Of a stretch of 64,000 nt of DNA, positions 38,323 through 46,182 are shown piece after piece (position 1 is the stretch's first letter; each line of letters begins with the position of its first letter). Below the pieces are notes generated by a model. It worked only from the letters and a program-made list of their open reading frames with translations. It had not been told where the DNA came from and searched no databases. The DNA comes from Vibrio ishigakensis (GTDB lineage Bacteria; Pseudomonadota; Gammaproteobacteria; Enterobacterales; Vibrionaceae): positions 1,674,001-1,738,000 of the forward strand of contig NZ_AP024881.1 in NCBI RefSeq assembly GCF_024347675.1, read 5' to 3'. The translations under genes and the position numbers were made by a program.

Positions 38323-38973
38323 TTAGATTGGCTCGACATAGTAATAAATCGCCAGAAAATGGCATACCGCGCCCGCCAATACAAAGCAATGCCAGATGGC
38401 ATGATTAAACGGAATGCGCTTAGCCACATAAAAAATCACGCCCAAGGAATAGATCAAGCCACCAACGGCAAGGAGTACCAACCCGCCTATTTCTAGGTGC
38501 ATCGCCAGTTGATAAACAACGATTAACGACAGCCAACCCATGGCCATATAAGAGATGAGAGAGAAACGCTTGAAGCGATAGACAAAGGCCACCTTCATAA
38601 TGATGCCAAGCAGCGCAATGCTCCAGATTACTATCATCAAGCCAATCGCTAGCGGAGTTCTTAGGCTTACTAACAAGAATGGCGTGTAACTTCCGGCAAT
38701 TAGCAGATAGATGGCACTGTGGTCGAAGGTTTTAAGCCAGCGCTTAGCCCTTTGAAAAGGAACCGCGTGGTAGAGAGTCGAGGCCAAGAACAGCACTATG
38801 ATGCTCGAGCCGTAGATAGCCATACTAGTAATGGTTAAACCATCAGCGGAGTGGTCTATCGCTTTTATCAAAAGCATGATCAAACCAACGATGCCAAATA
38901 CCATTCCCGCCCCGTGGGTAATGGAGTTAGCTATCTCTTCTTTTACTGAATATTGAGCCTGTGACTGCGACAT
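38323..38973 (-). CDS. trhA: Hemolysin III / TrhA (PAQR) family membrane protein
   Basis: A 216-residue seven-helix membrane protein of the progestin/adipoQ receptor-like superfamily. [19 protein letters not shown] at the N-terminus, [37 protein letters not shown] and [24 protein letters not shown] carry the conserved Ser, His and Asp of the putative zinc site. Family members are called hemolysin III or, in E. coli, TrhA (YqfA), linked to membrane-energy homeostasis. A GTG opens the frame six codons earlier; ATG 38973 with AGAGGGCGAG is preferred. Confidence 0.9.
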   Translation of the reverse strand: MSQSQAQYSVKEEIANSITHGAGMVFGIVGLIMLLIKAIDHSADGLTITSMAIYGSSIIVLFLASTLYHAVPFQRAKRWLKTFDHSAIYLLIAGSYTPFLLVSLRTPLAIGLMIVIWSIALLGIIMKVAFVYRFKRFSLISYMAMGWLSLIVVYQLAMHLEIGGLVLLAVGGLIYSLGVIFYVAKRIPFNHAIWHCFVLAGAVCHFLAIYYYVEPI

Positions 38974-39209
38974 TTGCTCGCCCTCTTGCACGATTACCGA
39001 GCTAGTATGTCACGTTTAGCGAACAAGTGTAAGCTGAAATTTTATTCTCTGAAATTGGCTGTTAATCAATGAATGTCACAGAAATTAAACACGCTTAGCC
39101 AAGCCCCGATATCCGCTTCGAATAACGCGTTAGCGCATCTAGTGCTATTGTTATTTCTACGGTTCTCTTTGTTGTATGACCCCTCCCCGTTTACTTGAGA
39201 GGAAAATTC

Positions 39210-40016
39210 ATGGGCAATTTCATCTTTGATAACCTTCTGATCATTGGCCCCGCAATCGTGGCGCTGATCTCCTGCTTTCTGCTGCTGCAGAACATTCGCA
39301 AATACCAACAAGAGCTGCAAAGCCTGACTCATAAAAAACAGGTAGAAGCCGAAACTGAAAGCGAGGCTGAGCTGGAAAGTGAGATCCTCGAGCATCAGCT
39401 AGAGAGTAATACCGAAACCGACACCCCTTCCCCATCGAGTAACACTGTTTACGGTGCGGCCCTCTTCTTATCAGTTCTACTGCTCACCTTGGCGGGTATC
39501 TCTGCGCAATCGAGAGTAAGTATCGCTCAAGTAGGTGTTGAAGAACTTGAAACGTCAAATCAGGAACTTCGAGACAAGATCCAAGTATTCGAAGAAGAGC
39601 AGACTAAGCTAGTCACCGAAATCAATGACTACAAGCAGAGCCAAAAGACCCCACTGGAAAGGCTAAAGATCGAAGATATGATAGACGGTAGAATGCAGGT
39701 CGCCTTTGGTTGGGTACCGAGCTCAGCAATACTATCCCTCGAAGTAGTCACTCCGAGCGGAGAAACGATAAACGAAGCAAGTGCCAACGGCTCAAAGGGC
39801 GGTCATTTCACCCAAGACCCTATGAATGGTACGCAAACCATCATGTGGTCAGATAAACGAACCCCGAAAGGCAAACACCGAATCATCATCCGTCATGTCT
39901 CCGGTGGTGCAGCTCAGCTTGGGATCAAGATAGGCATGAACAACACCATTCAAGAATATGAGGACGTATTAACCTCATCCGACGGAGTGTTAGAGCTCAA
40001 TATAGAGGTGCCGTAA
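39210..40016 (+). CDS. Membrane protein with acidic linker and coiled coil, function unknown
   Basis: A 268-residue protein with a first membrane helix (LIIGPAIVALISCFLLLQ), a Glu-rich stretch (residues 45-75), a second helix (YGAALFLSVLLLTLAGISA), and a predicted coiled coil (VEELETSNQELRDKIQVFEEEQTKL). A C-terminal beta domain reads FGWVPSSAILSLEVVTPSGETINEAS through IMWSDKRTPKGKHRIIIRHVSGG. The C-terminal part looks like an immunoglobulin-like sandwich on the periplasmic side. I do not recognise the family. GAGAGGAAAA precedes the ATG at 39210. Ends at a bidirectional terminator. Confidence 0.72.
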   Translation: MGNFIFDNLLIIGPAIVALISCFLLLQNIRKYQQELQSLTHKKQVEAETESEAELESEILEHQLESNTETDTPSPSSNTVYGAALFLSVLLLTLAGISAQSRVSIAQVGVEELETSNQELRDKIQVFEEEQTKLVTEINDYKQSQKTPLERLKIEDMIDGRMQVAFGWVPSSAILSLEVVTPSGETINEASANGSKGGHFTQDPMNGTQTIMWSDKRTPKGKHRIIIRHVSGGAAQLGIKIGMNNTIQEYEDVLTSSDGVLELNIEVP

Positions 40017-40031
40017 TCTTTCAACACAAAG

Positions 40032-40063
40032 AAAAAGAGTGAGCGTTTTAGCTCACTCTTTTT
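40032..40063. terminator. Bidirectional terminator between the membrane-protein gene and scrB
   Basis: A 13-bp stem, AAAAAGAGTGAGC with GCTCACTCTTTTT, and a 6-base loop. Seven T follow on the plus strand and A-rich sequence on the other side; it lies between convergent genes. Confidence 0.88.
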
Positions 40064-40067
40064 TTGA

Positions 40068-41696
40068 TTAGATATAAGGTCTAGTTGCACTCTTGAGCTC
40101 ATAAAGCTCAATACTCGCCTTCCCTTTCTCTAGTTTGATGCTTTGACCATCGGTAAATACTCGCGCACTCATTACATGCTCGCCGCCGTTAACAAACAGC
40201 TCTAGAGAAGAGTTATCGGAAAGGATGCGTAATTCTACTTTCTCGCTTGCAAGCGGCAACTCACGGATCGTATCGCCTTGCTGGATTTGAGTGTGGGTTC
40301 TGTCTAATAACAGAGTGCCATTCTCTAGCTTGATAGACACATACTGCTCACCAGAGTTATGCAAACGAAGTTCGCCGCCCTGCTCTAACGTCACATTCAA
40401 TTCAAAAGATTTACTAGTTAGGCCGGTATACGCCTCGCCTTCATTAAGTTCAAACTGCTGTTTTTCACCGCGAAGAGATTCAATCTCAGAAATTGGCCAC
40501 TGGATAAGTTTGCCATCAACGTAAGTTAACTCGCGCAGTGCGGTCAGTTGATGCACCCAATTATTGCTTGGGTGTTCAATCTCATCTGGAAGCCCCATCC
40601 AACCGGACATAATACGGCGACCATCTGGTGTCTCTAAAGACTGCGGCGCATAGAAGTCAAAACCCATATCTAGGTTCTGAAACTCCTTCAGAGCAATACC
40701 GTTGTCTTGGCCAAACTCAGATTTGAAGATGCCGTTGTGATGAGGGATAGTATGGTGCTTGCTCTCAGACTCAATACCTTGAGGACCTGCAACCACAAAG
40801 CTTTCGCCATTTAGTTCGAAGAAATCTGGGCATTCCCACATATAGCCGAAATCACCCTGCTCTTCACCAAACAGGCCTTTGAACTGCCACTGTTTTAGGT
40901 CAGCAGAGCTGTAGATAGCAAGGCGACCTTTAAGGTCGGTAGTCTGTGCGCCAAGGAACATCAACCACTCATCACCACGCTTCACTATCTTAGGGTCGCG
41001 AATATGCTCGGTCACACCTGGGGGTAATTCAGGAACAATTGGACCGAGCTTTTTAAAATCAATCCCGTTTTCAGATACAGCCAAACACTGTGTGGTTTGG
41101 CGAATGCGCTCATTACCGATGCGAGTATTTCCGGTGTAGAAGAGCATCAACTCATCGCCATTGCTTAGCGCGTGGCCTGAGAATACGCCGTGGCTATCGA
41201 ACCAATCAGATGGCGTTAACCCTAGCGGCTTCCACTCCCAGTTAATCAGATCTTTACTGGTCAAGTGTGCCCAGTACTTGTCTTTGTGCACACATGCATA
41301 TGGATACCACTGATAGAAGAGGTGGTACTCGCCGTTGTGGTAGATAAACCCGTTTGGGTCATTAAGTAGACCTTGTGGCGGAGCCACATGCCAACTTGGG
41401 CTGAATTCACATTCAGTAGGCTGAACGCAAGCATCAGCGAGCACTCGCAGATTTTCATCAATCAAGGTACCAAGCTCTAGAAGCTCAGAGTCAGTTAGTT
41501 GACGTTCAATAGGAAGAACAACCTGAGTCTCGCCCAATACATCCAGTTTTACCCAGTTTTCGGTTTGTGAGGTAAGAAGACCTGCATCTACAACCTCAAT
41601 AAACTGCTGCCCTTCTGCCTTTAGTACTCGGCGAAGGTTAGATTGACCACCACAAAACTCCACCAGATCTAGCACTGACTGTGACTGATTACTCAT
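40068..41696 (-). CDS. scrB: Sucrose-6-phosphate hydrolase (GH32 invertase)
   Basis: A 542-residue cytosolic glycoside hydrolase family 32 enzyme that splits sucrose 6-phosphate, the product of the ScrA PTS, into glucose 6-phosphate and fructose. The catalytic nucleophile is in WHVAPPQGLLNDPNGF, the transition-state stabiliser in HIRDPKI, and the acid/base in MWECPDFF. A C-terminal beta-sandwich starts near residue 400. The 90-residue N-terminal extension before the five-blade propeller is usual for this group. ATG 41696 is chosen over an earlier frame start that overlaps the operator. A ScrR operator and possible CRP site lie just upstream. Confidence 0.93.
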   Translation of the reverse strand: MSNQSQSVLDLVEFCGGQSNLRRVLKAEGQQFIEVVDAGLLTSQTENWVKLDVLGETQVVLPIERQLTDSELLELGTLIDENLRVLADACVQPTECEFSPSWHVAPPQGLLNDPNGFIYHNGEYHLFYQWYPYACVHKDKYWAHLTSKDLINWEWKPLGLTPSDWFDSHGVFSGHALSNGDELMLFYTGNTRIGNERIRQTTQCLAVSENGIDFKKLGPIVPELPPGVTEHIRDPKIVKRGDEWLMFLGAQTTDLKGRLAIYSSADLKQWQFKGLFGEEQGDFGYMWECPDFFELNGESFVVAGPQGIESESKHHTIPHHNGIFKSEFGQDNGIALKEFQNLDMGFDFYAPQSLETPDGRRIMSGWMGLPDEIEHPSNNWVHQLTALRELTYVDGKLIQWPISEIESLRGEKQQFELNEGEAYTGLTSKSFELNVTLEQGGELRLHNSGEQYVSIKLENGTLLLDRTHTQIQQGDTIRELPLASEKVELRILSDNSSLELFVNGGEHVMSARVFTDGQSIKLEKGKASIELYELKSATRPYI

Positions 41697-41714
41697 TGAA
41701 ATACCGCATATCAT

Positions 41715-41739
41715 TTTTGGGAACGTTTGCAATAATATT
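41715..41739 (-). promoter_or_regulatory. ScrR operator in front of scrB
   Basis: A 25-base segment with core TTGCAAACGTTCCC is identical, on the opposite strand, to 43409-43433 in front of scrA. LacI-family proteins bind half-sites of the GCAAACG type. It lies 19-43 bases before the scrB start. Confidence 0.85.
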
Positions 41740-41783
41740 CATCGGGATAGAAAAATACAACGCTCAATTGATATGCAGATTAA

Positions 41784-41803
41784 AAGTGTGATCGTGATCT
41801 AAA
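41784..41803. promoter_or_regulatory. Candidate CRP site upstream of scrB
   Basis: AAGTGTGATCGTGATCTAAA has a perfect TGTGA half and a weak second half. It closely matches the arrangement before scrA, in line with the usual catabolite control of sucrose genes. Confidence 0.45.
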
Positions 41804-41851
41804 GTTGTTTGGTGGCTTTGATGAGGGGGTTGGTTGAGTATGTTCAGTGGT

Positions 41852-41879
41852 AAAGATGCCGGATAGATTCCGGCATGAC
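41852..41879. repeat. REP-like palindrome (GATGCCGGA...TCCGGCATGAC)
   Basis: First of four GC-rich palindromes between scrB and scrR. It shares AAAGATGCCGGAT and CCGGCATGAC with the element at 41989-42016. Confidence 0.75.
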
Positions 41880-41912
41880 GTCGGTTTGAGGTGGTTTAAG
41901 TTCGTGTGCATC

Positions 41913-41943
41913 GCCATCCCGGCATGCTTTTAGCCGAGATCTT
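41913..41943. repeat. REP-like palindrome, family B variant
   Basis: GCCATCCCGGCATGC followed by TTTTAGCCGAGATCTTT: a decayed version of the 42104-42134 element. Confidence 0.65.
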
Positions 41944-41988
41944 TGACACTCTAACGTAGCGCATTCGAATATAGAGTAAGTGCGTTAC

Positions 41989-42016
41989 AAAGATGCCGGA
42001 TGAGCTCCGGCATGAC
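41989..42016. repeat. REP-like palindrome, second GATGCCGGA copy
   Basis: AAAGATGCCGGAT then GAGCTCCGGCATGAC: nearly identical to 41852-41879 apart from the loop. Confidence 0.75.
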
Positions 42017-42103
42017 GGGCTTTTTAGATTAATGAGAATTAAGAAAGGCGACGCGACAGAGGTTCTAGAAAGTTTTGTTCCGCAAGCTACATATAGGAAA
42101 TAC

Positions 42104-42134
42104 GTCATCCCGGCAGGCTCTTAGCCGGGATCTT
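42104..42134. repeat. REP-like palindrome, family B copy
   Basis: GTCATCCCGGCAGGCTCTTA then GCCGGGATCTT: matches the 11604-11634 element apart from three changes. An AGCT-rich repeat follows at 42165-42190 (AACTGAAAGCTGACAGCT), before the end of scrR. Confidence 0.78.
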
Positions 42135-42193
42135 CAAGCAAAGCCCCACATCAAAAAGACCACCAACTGAAAGCTGACAGCTAAAAGCTTCCC

Positions 42194-43183
42194 TTAACAC
42201 GTATCCCTATCAACAGCCGTAAAGCTCAGTACTACCTTGCTCGTTACAGCAGGCTGGCCATCGATAAGCTCAAGCAAGGTCTTGGCAGCGCTTTCTCCCG
42301 CTTTATCAAAGGTATAGCTAAAGGTTGAAAGAGACGGACTAGAAACAAAACCAAGCTCATCGTTACCTACACCTAGCACCTTAATGTCTTTGCCGACGCG
42401 CTTATCTGACTGCTCAATAGCCTTAATCGCACCAATAGCGATGCGGTCTGTTGCGCAGAAGAGGCCGTCGAGATCAGGATATTGTTTTAACAGCTCAGTC
42501 GCTTGCTCAAATCCAGACTCGATAGAGAAGTCACCATGACTATGGAAGATAGGTTCACGCTTGTTTTTAAACATCAGTGCCTGTTCGAGCCCTTGGTATC
42601 TGAGTTTATCTACCGCGATATCTTTGCTGGCTACGCCCATAAAGCCGATGTTCTCACAGCCTGCTTCCACCAAGCGACTGCCCGCGGCAAAGCCTACCCT
42701 TAGGTCATCGTGCACTATGCTCGGGATATTAAATAAAGAGCCGTCCTGCCCTACCAAAACTACAGGTGCTTGAGAGTTAGAGATGGCTGATACCAAGGCT
42801 TCATCGAGGTGTGTCGCATACAAGATGATGCCCTCTACTCGCTTTTGGTTAAATAGCTTAATGAAGTCTATCTCTTTTTGATAAGAGAGCTGGGTACTGG
42901 CAAGTAGCACCTGTTTTCCGGCTTCTTCAAAGGCAAGGCTAAGGCCGTCAACCCCTTGTGATGTGGCGTTTGAGGCAACGCGCGGCACGATAACCCCAAC
43001 TAGGTTGGTGCGCTGAGACTTGAGATCTCTCGCCACTAGGTTAGTTTGGTAGCCAAGCTCATCTATCGCCTGCTGCACCTTGTCCTTCGTGCTCTGCTTT
43101 ACCCCGTATTCATCGTTGACGACTCGAGAAACGGTGGATTTTGAAACACCAGCACGTTTTGCAACGTCGTGCAGACTAACCAT
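42194..43183 (-). CDS. scrR: LacI-family sucrose operon repressor
   Basis: A 329-residue repressor: helix-turn-helix SLHDVAKRAGVSKSTVSRVVNDEYGVKQSTKDKVQQAIDELGY (residues 3-45), hinge, and a periplasmic-binding-protein-like effector domain starting NLVGVIVPRVASN. It lies between scrB and scrA, divergent from scrA. Identical 25-bp operator regions before scrA and scrB are its likely targets; no copy was seen directly in front of scrR apart from the shared scrA region. The expected inducer is fructose or a sucrose derivative, as in other ScrR proteins. Confidence 0.9.
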   Translation of the reverse strand: MVSLHDVAKRAGVSKSTVSRVVNDEYGVKQSTKDKVQQAIDELGYQTNLVARDLKSQRTNLVGVIVPRVASNATSQGVDGLSLAFEEAGKQVLLASTQLSYQKEIDFIKLFNQKRVEGIILYATHLDEALVSAISNSQAPVVLVGQDGSLFNIPSIVHDDLRVGFAAGSRLVEAGCENIGFMGVASKDIAVDKLRYQGLEQALMFKNKREPIFHSHGDFSIESGFEQATELLKQYPDLDGLFCATDRIAIGAIKAIEQSDKRVGKDIKVLGVGNDELGFVSSPSLSTFSYTFDKAGESAAKTLLELIDGQPAVTSKVVLSFTAVDRDTC

Positions 43184-43353
43184 GATATAGAACTCCCTAC
43201 TATTAACGTTTTGGACTATCCATCAAATAGCCCTAGGTGTAAACCTTCAACCAAGTAAAATGCGTGCGCTCGATACTAAAGTGCACAACACAAGAATAAG
43301 TGTCTCAAAAATGCGTACTTAACACTAATACAGGTTAGATACATGTGGCTAAT

Positions 43354-43374
43354 TTATAGATCATCATCACAAAG
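43354..43374. promoter_or_regulatory. Candidate CRP site upstream of scrA
   Basis: The minus strand reads TTTGTGATGATGATCTATAA: a perfect TGTGA half and weak second half, the same form as the site before scrB. It lies 34 bases upstream of the ScrR operator. Confidence 0.45.
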
Positions 43375-43408
43375 GTGAATAAGTCGCTTTGACAGTACGA
43401 CGTTCAAA

Positions 43409-43433
43409 AATATTATTGCAAACGTTCCCAAAA
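43409..43433 (+). promoter_or_regulatory. ScrR operator in front of scrA
   Basis: Identical over 25 bases to the reverse complement of 41715-41739. Core TTGCAAACGTTCCC lies 41 bases before the scrA start. Confidence 0.85.
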
Positions 43434-43473
43434 CGAATTCTAAAATTTCCAAACCTAATTACCGGAGCTTGGT

Positions 43474-44922
43474 ATGAACTACCCAGTCATAGCAAAACAA
43501 CTATTAGAAATGCTTGGAGGCAAAGAGAACCTTTCTGCTCTAGCCCACTGTGCAACCCGCCTTCGTCTAGCGGTTAAAGACGACTCTCTGATCCAAGAAG
43601 ATGCGATCGACAACCTTGAAGGCGTTAAAGGCCAATTTAAAGTAGCGGGTCAATATCAGATCATCTTTGGCTCAGGCATCGTAAACCAAGTTCACGCTGA
43701 AATGGCGAAGCTAACGGGCATGACCGAGATGTCTACCAGCGAAGTAGCATCGGCAGGTAGCGAGAAGCAGAACATCGTTCAGCGTGCGGTGAAAGGTCTG
43801 TCTGACATCTTCGTTCCTATTATCCCAGCTATCGTGGCGGGTGGTCTATTGATGGGTATCTTTAACCTGTTGACCGCTCCGGGCCTTTTCCTTGAAGGAC
43901 AATCGCTGATTGATGCCAACCCAGGTCTTGCTGATCTTGCAGCCATGATCAACACCTTTGCTAACGCACCTTTTGTTTATCTACCTGTTCTGTTGGCATT
44001 CTCAGCATCGAAGAAGTTTGGCGGTAACCCCTTCCTTGGCGCGGCGCTAGGTATGTTGATGGTGCACCCTGATCTTCTCAACGGCTGGGGCTTTGGCGGC
44101 GCATCAGTAAGTGGCACTATCCCGACATGGAACATCTTTGGTTTTGAGATCCAAAAGGTGGGCTATCAAGGCTCTGTTCTACCTGTACTGGTATCGGCGT
44201 TTATACTGGCTAAGGTTGAAAACGGCCTACGTAAGGTCATTCCATCGGTGCTCGATAACCTGCTAACACCTATGCTGGCTATCTTCATCACAGGTTTCCT
44301 AACCTTTACTCTAGTAGGTCCTATCACGCGCGATGCTGGCTTCCTATTGGGTGATGGCCTGAACTGGCTATATGACTCTGCTGGCTTTATCGGCGGTGCG
44401 CTATTTGGCTTTATCTATGCGCCATTCGTTATCACGGGCATGCACCACAGCTTTATCGCAATCGAGACTCAGCTTCTTACAGACATCGCGGTTACTGGCG
44501 GTACCTTCATCTTCCCTATCGCAGCTATGTCTAATGTTGCTCAAGGCGCAGCGGCTCTAGCTGTTGGCTTTAGAACTCGCGATACCAAGCTTAAAGGCGT
44601 TGCTATGCCATCAGGTGTCACAGCACTTCTAGGTATCACTGAGCCAGCCATGTTCGGTGTAAACCTTAAGCTTCGCTATCCGTTTATCGCGGCTATCATA
44701 GGTGCGGCAACCGAAAGTGCATACATCACGCTGTTCAACGTCAAAGCCCAAGCTCTGGGCGCGGCGGGTCTTCCAGGCATCATCTCTATCCGCCCTGAGA
44801 ACCTAACCCAGTATGTGATTGGTATGGCTATCGCGTTTGCTGTTGCATTCGGCCTAACCCTAGTACTTGGAGTACGCCACGCAAAAAAGCAGACTAAGCT
44901 AACCGCTGCAACGGCTAGCTAA
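43474..44922 (+). CDS. scrA: PTS sucrose-specific EIIBC component
   Basis: A 482-residue PTS permease that takes up and phosphorylates sucrose. The EIIB domain (residues 1-90) has its phosphorylated Cys26 in ALAHCATRLRLAVKD. The membrane EIIC domain follows from residue 105 with GLSDIFVPIIPAIVAGGLLMG, and FVITGMHHSFIAIETQLL and GITEPAMFGVNLKL are typical of the glucose-glucoside family. There is no EIIA domain, so the glucose EIIA (Crr) encoded elsewhere must act as donor. Divergent from scrR. No fructokinase gene (scrK) is present in the window. Confidence 0.94.
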   Translation: MNYPVIAKQLLEMLGGKENLSALAHCATRLRLAVKDDSLIQEDAIDNLEGVKGQFKVAGQYQIIFGSGIVNQVHAEMAKLTGMTEMSTSEVASAGSEKQNIVQRAVKGLSDIFVPIIPAIVAGGLLMGIFNLLTAPGLFLEGQSLIDANPGLADLAAMINTFANAPFVYLPVLLAFSASKKFGGNPFLGAALGMLMVHPDLLNGWGFGGASVSGTIPTWNIFGFEIQKVGYQGSVLPVLVSAFILAKVENGLRKVIPSVLDNLLTPMLAIFITGFLTFTLVGPITRDAGFLLGDGLNWLYDSAGFIGGALFGFIYAPFVITGMHHSFIAIETQLLTDIAVTGGTFIFPIAAMSNVAQGAAALAVGFRTRDTKLKGVAMPSGVTALLGITEPAMFGVNLKLRYPFIAAIIGAATESAYITLFNVKAQALGAAGLPGIISIRPENLTQYVIGMAIAFAVAFGLTLVLGVRHAKKQTKLTAATAS

Positions 44923-44935
44923 TCGTCCAAAACTG

Positions 44936-44962
44936 AAAAGAGCGCCAATTTGGCGCTCTTTT
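44936..44962 (+). terminator. Terminator of scrA
   Basis: AAAAGAGCGCCA and TGGCGCTCTTTT pair over 12 bp around ATT, 14 bases after the stop. The symmetry also suits the convergent small gene. Confidence 0.9.
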
Positions 44963-44978
44963 GTTAGGTTCTGTTGAC

Positions 44979-45140
44979 CTAGTTAAATAATGAGGCGGCT
45001 CGTGCCTTAGTACATTCCACTGGGAACTGATTCTGTACGGCACTGACTGATGAGCAGACCGTCGACAATGCCGTGTTGTTGTTCCAAACAAATACAGCAC
45101 CAAGTGCGACTACTACCGCTACGATAACCAGTTTCTTCAT
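44979..45140 (-). CDS. Small membrane-anchored or secreted protein (53 aa)
   Basis: A 53-residue frame in the scrA/SnoaL gap. It starts MKKLVIVAVVVALGAVFVWNNN, a single membrane helix or signal anchor, followed by a short tail with two cysteines (STVCSSVSAVQNQFPVECTKARAA) that could form a disulfide. GAGAGTAAGG precedes the ATG, and a terminator-like stem lies just beyond the stop. The good start signal and N-terminal pattern support a real gene. Function unknown. Confidence 0.65.
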   Translation of the reverse strand: MKKLVIVAVVVALGAVFVWNNNTALSTVCSSVSAVQNQFPVECTKARAASLFN

Positions 45141-45237
45141 CCTTACTCTCTCAATTGCACGTTAACCTTGTTGCTAAGCATAGACGACGCAATAAAAGTT
45201 TAAATACATGAAAACAAAGGTTTACCGTATTATGACC

Positions 45238-46173
45238 TTATTTAGCTAAGATCTGACGCCAAACCGCCACTTCGTCAAACAATACGTACTCTCGGCGAAG
45301 ACCCCAAGGCCCAAACTCTGCATGGCTTGCGCCCATGATATATACCTCGGCGCCAGTTGGCTCACCAAACGCACCATAGCCTTCATGCTTACCCTTTAGA
45401 GACCAGCGAATCGCCGCACGTGGTGACATCATCTGCTCTTCAAGGCCGATGCAGTGCTCTATCTTAAACTCAGCATTTGGAAAGGCGGAGCGAAGGCTCA
45501 TCCAGAAAGCGTCTATCTCGGCGTGTGAAAGTGCGGTTTGATTTCCGGCATACTCGCCAATACAGGCGCGGTCATACTCTCTCGGGATAACGCTAAACTC
45601 GGCCGCCATGATGGACTCTAGGATCTGAGCATATTTCAAACCCCAAGGGCTATCGTTTCCTGGGCTTTGGTAAGGACCGGCTACATCCAAATCTGGTGTA
45701 AACACCTGCGCCCCACCCTCAGCTTTAATTTGCTGAAGCGCCATCTCCTTTGGCTCAATACCTATCTGTCTTGCTACGGCGCCTTGGTCTCGAATCAGCC
45801 ACTCATCGTTAATCTGATTATTGATGGCATGGCAATCGGCAATGATTCGAAACTTCAAACGCTTGCCAGTCGCCTTGTGGGTTGCAGTGGAGATAATACG
45901 GTGCGAAGAGAGCATTCCCGTTTCTGGTGTGCCTGACCAGATCACGTCCTCGCCAAGCAGGGTGCGGTCTGGAAACTGTGCCAGCACTTCCATGGTGGCG
46001 TTTATCACCTGCTTATTGCCCACGGTGATTGCCTGCGGGGTGCGCACGATAATATCTGGTGAGTAATATTCGTGTAGGGTATGTAGGCCGCGCGCCTCCC
46101 AGATCTCACTGGTGATACCCAAGATATAATCGGGAAAGTCTTTCCACTTTGGATCGAATCCTTGCATAGACAT
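45238..46173 (-). CDS. SnoaL/NTF2-like double-domain protein (third of three)
   Basis: A 311-residue protein made of two SnoaL-like (NTF2 superfamily) cone-shaped domains, the first about residues 15-150 (HTLHEYYSPDIIVRTPQAITVGNKQVINATMEVLAQFPDRTLLGEDVIW) and the second about 175-310. SnoaL relatives are small-molecule cyclases, isomerases or hydrolases with an Asp or His in a pocket; several acidic residues and RHE-like positions could serve. It is the last gene of the ABC-transporter operon, 9 bp after the second SnoaL gene. The substrate is unknown. It is not close enough to the other two for simple tandem duplication to be obvious by eye. Confidence 0.75.
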   Translation of the reverse strand: MSMQGFDPKWKDFPDYILGITSEIWEARGLHTLHEYYSPDIIVRTPQAITVGNKQVINATMEVLAQFPDRTLLGEDVIWSGTPETGMLSSHRIISTATHKATGKRLKFRIIADCHAINNQINDEWLIRDQGAVARQIGIEPKEMALQQIKAEGGAQVFTPDLDVAGPYQSPGNDSPWGLKYAQILESIMAAEFSVIPREYDRACIGEYAGNQTALSHAEIDAFWMSLRSAFPNAEFKIEHCIGLEEQMMSPRAAIRWSLKGKHEGYGAFGEPTGAEVYIMGASHAEFGPWGLRREYVLFDEVAVWRQILAK

Positions 46174-46182
46174 AAAACCTCC

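Noticed and set aside
41896..42108. 70-codon minus-strand frame between scrB and scrR
   Set aside because: Lies wholly within REP-like palindromes.
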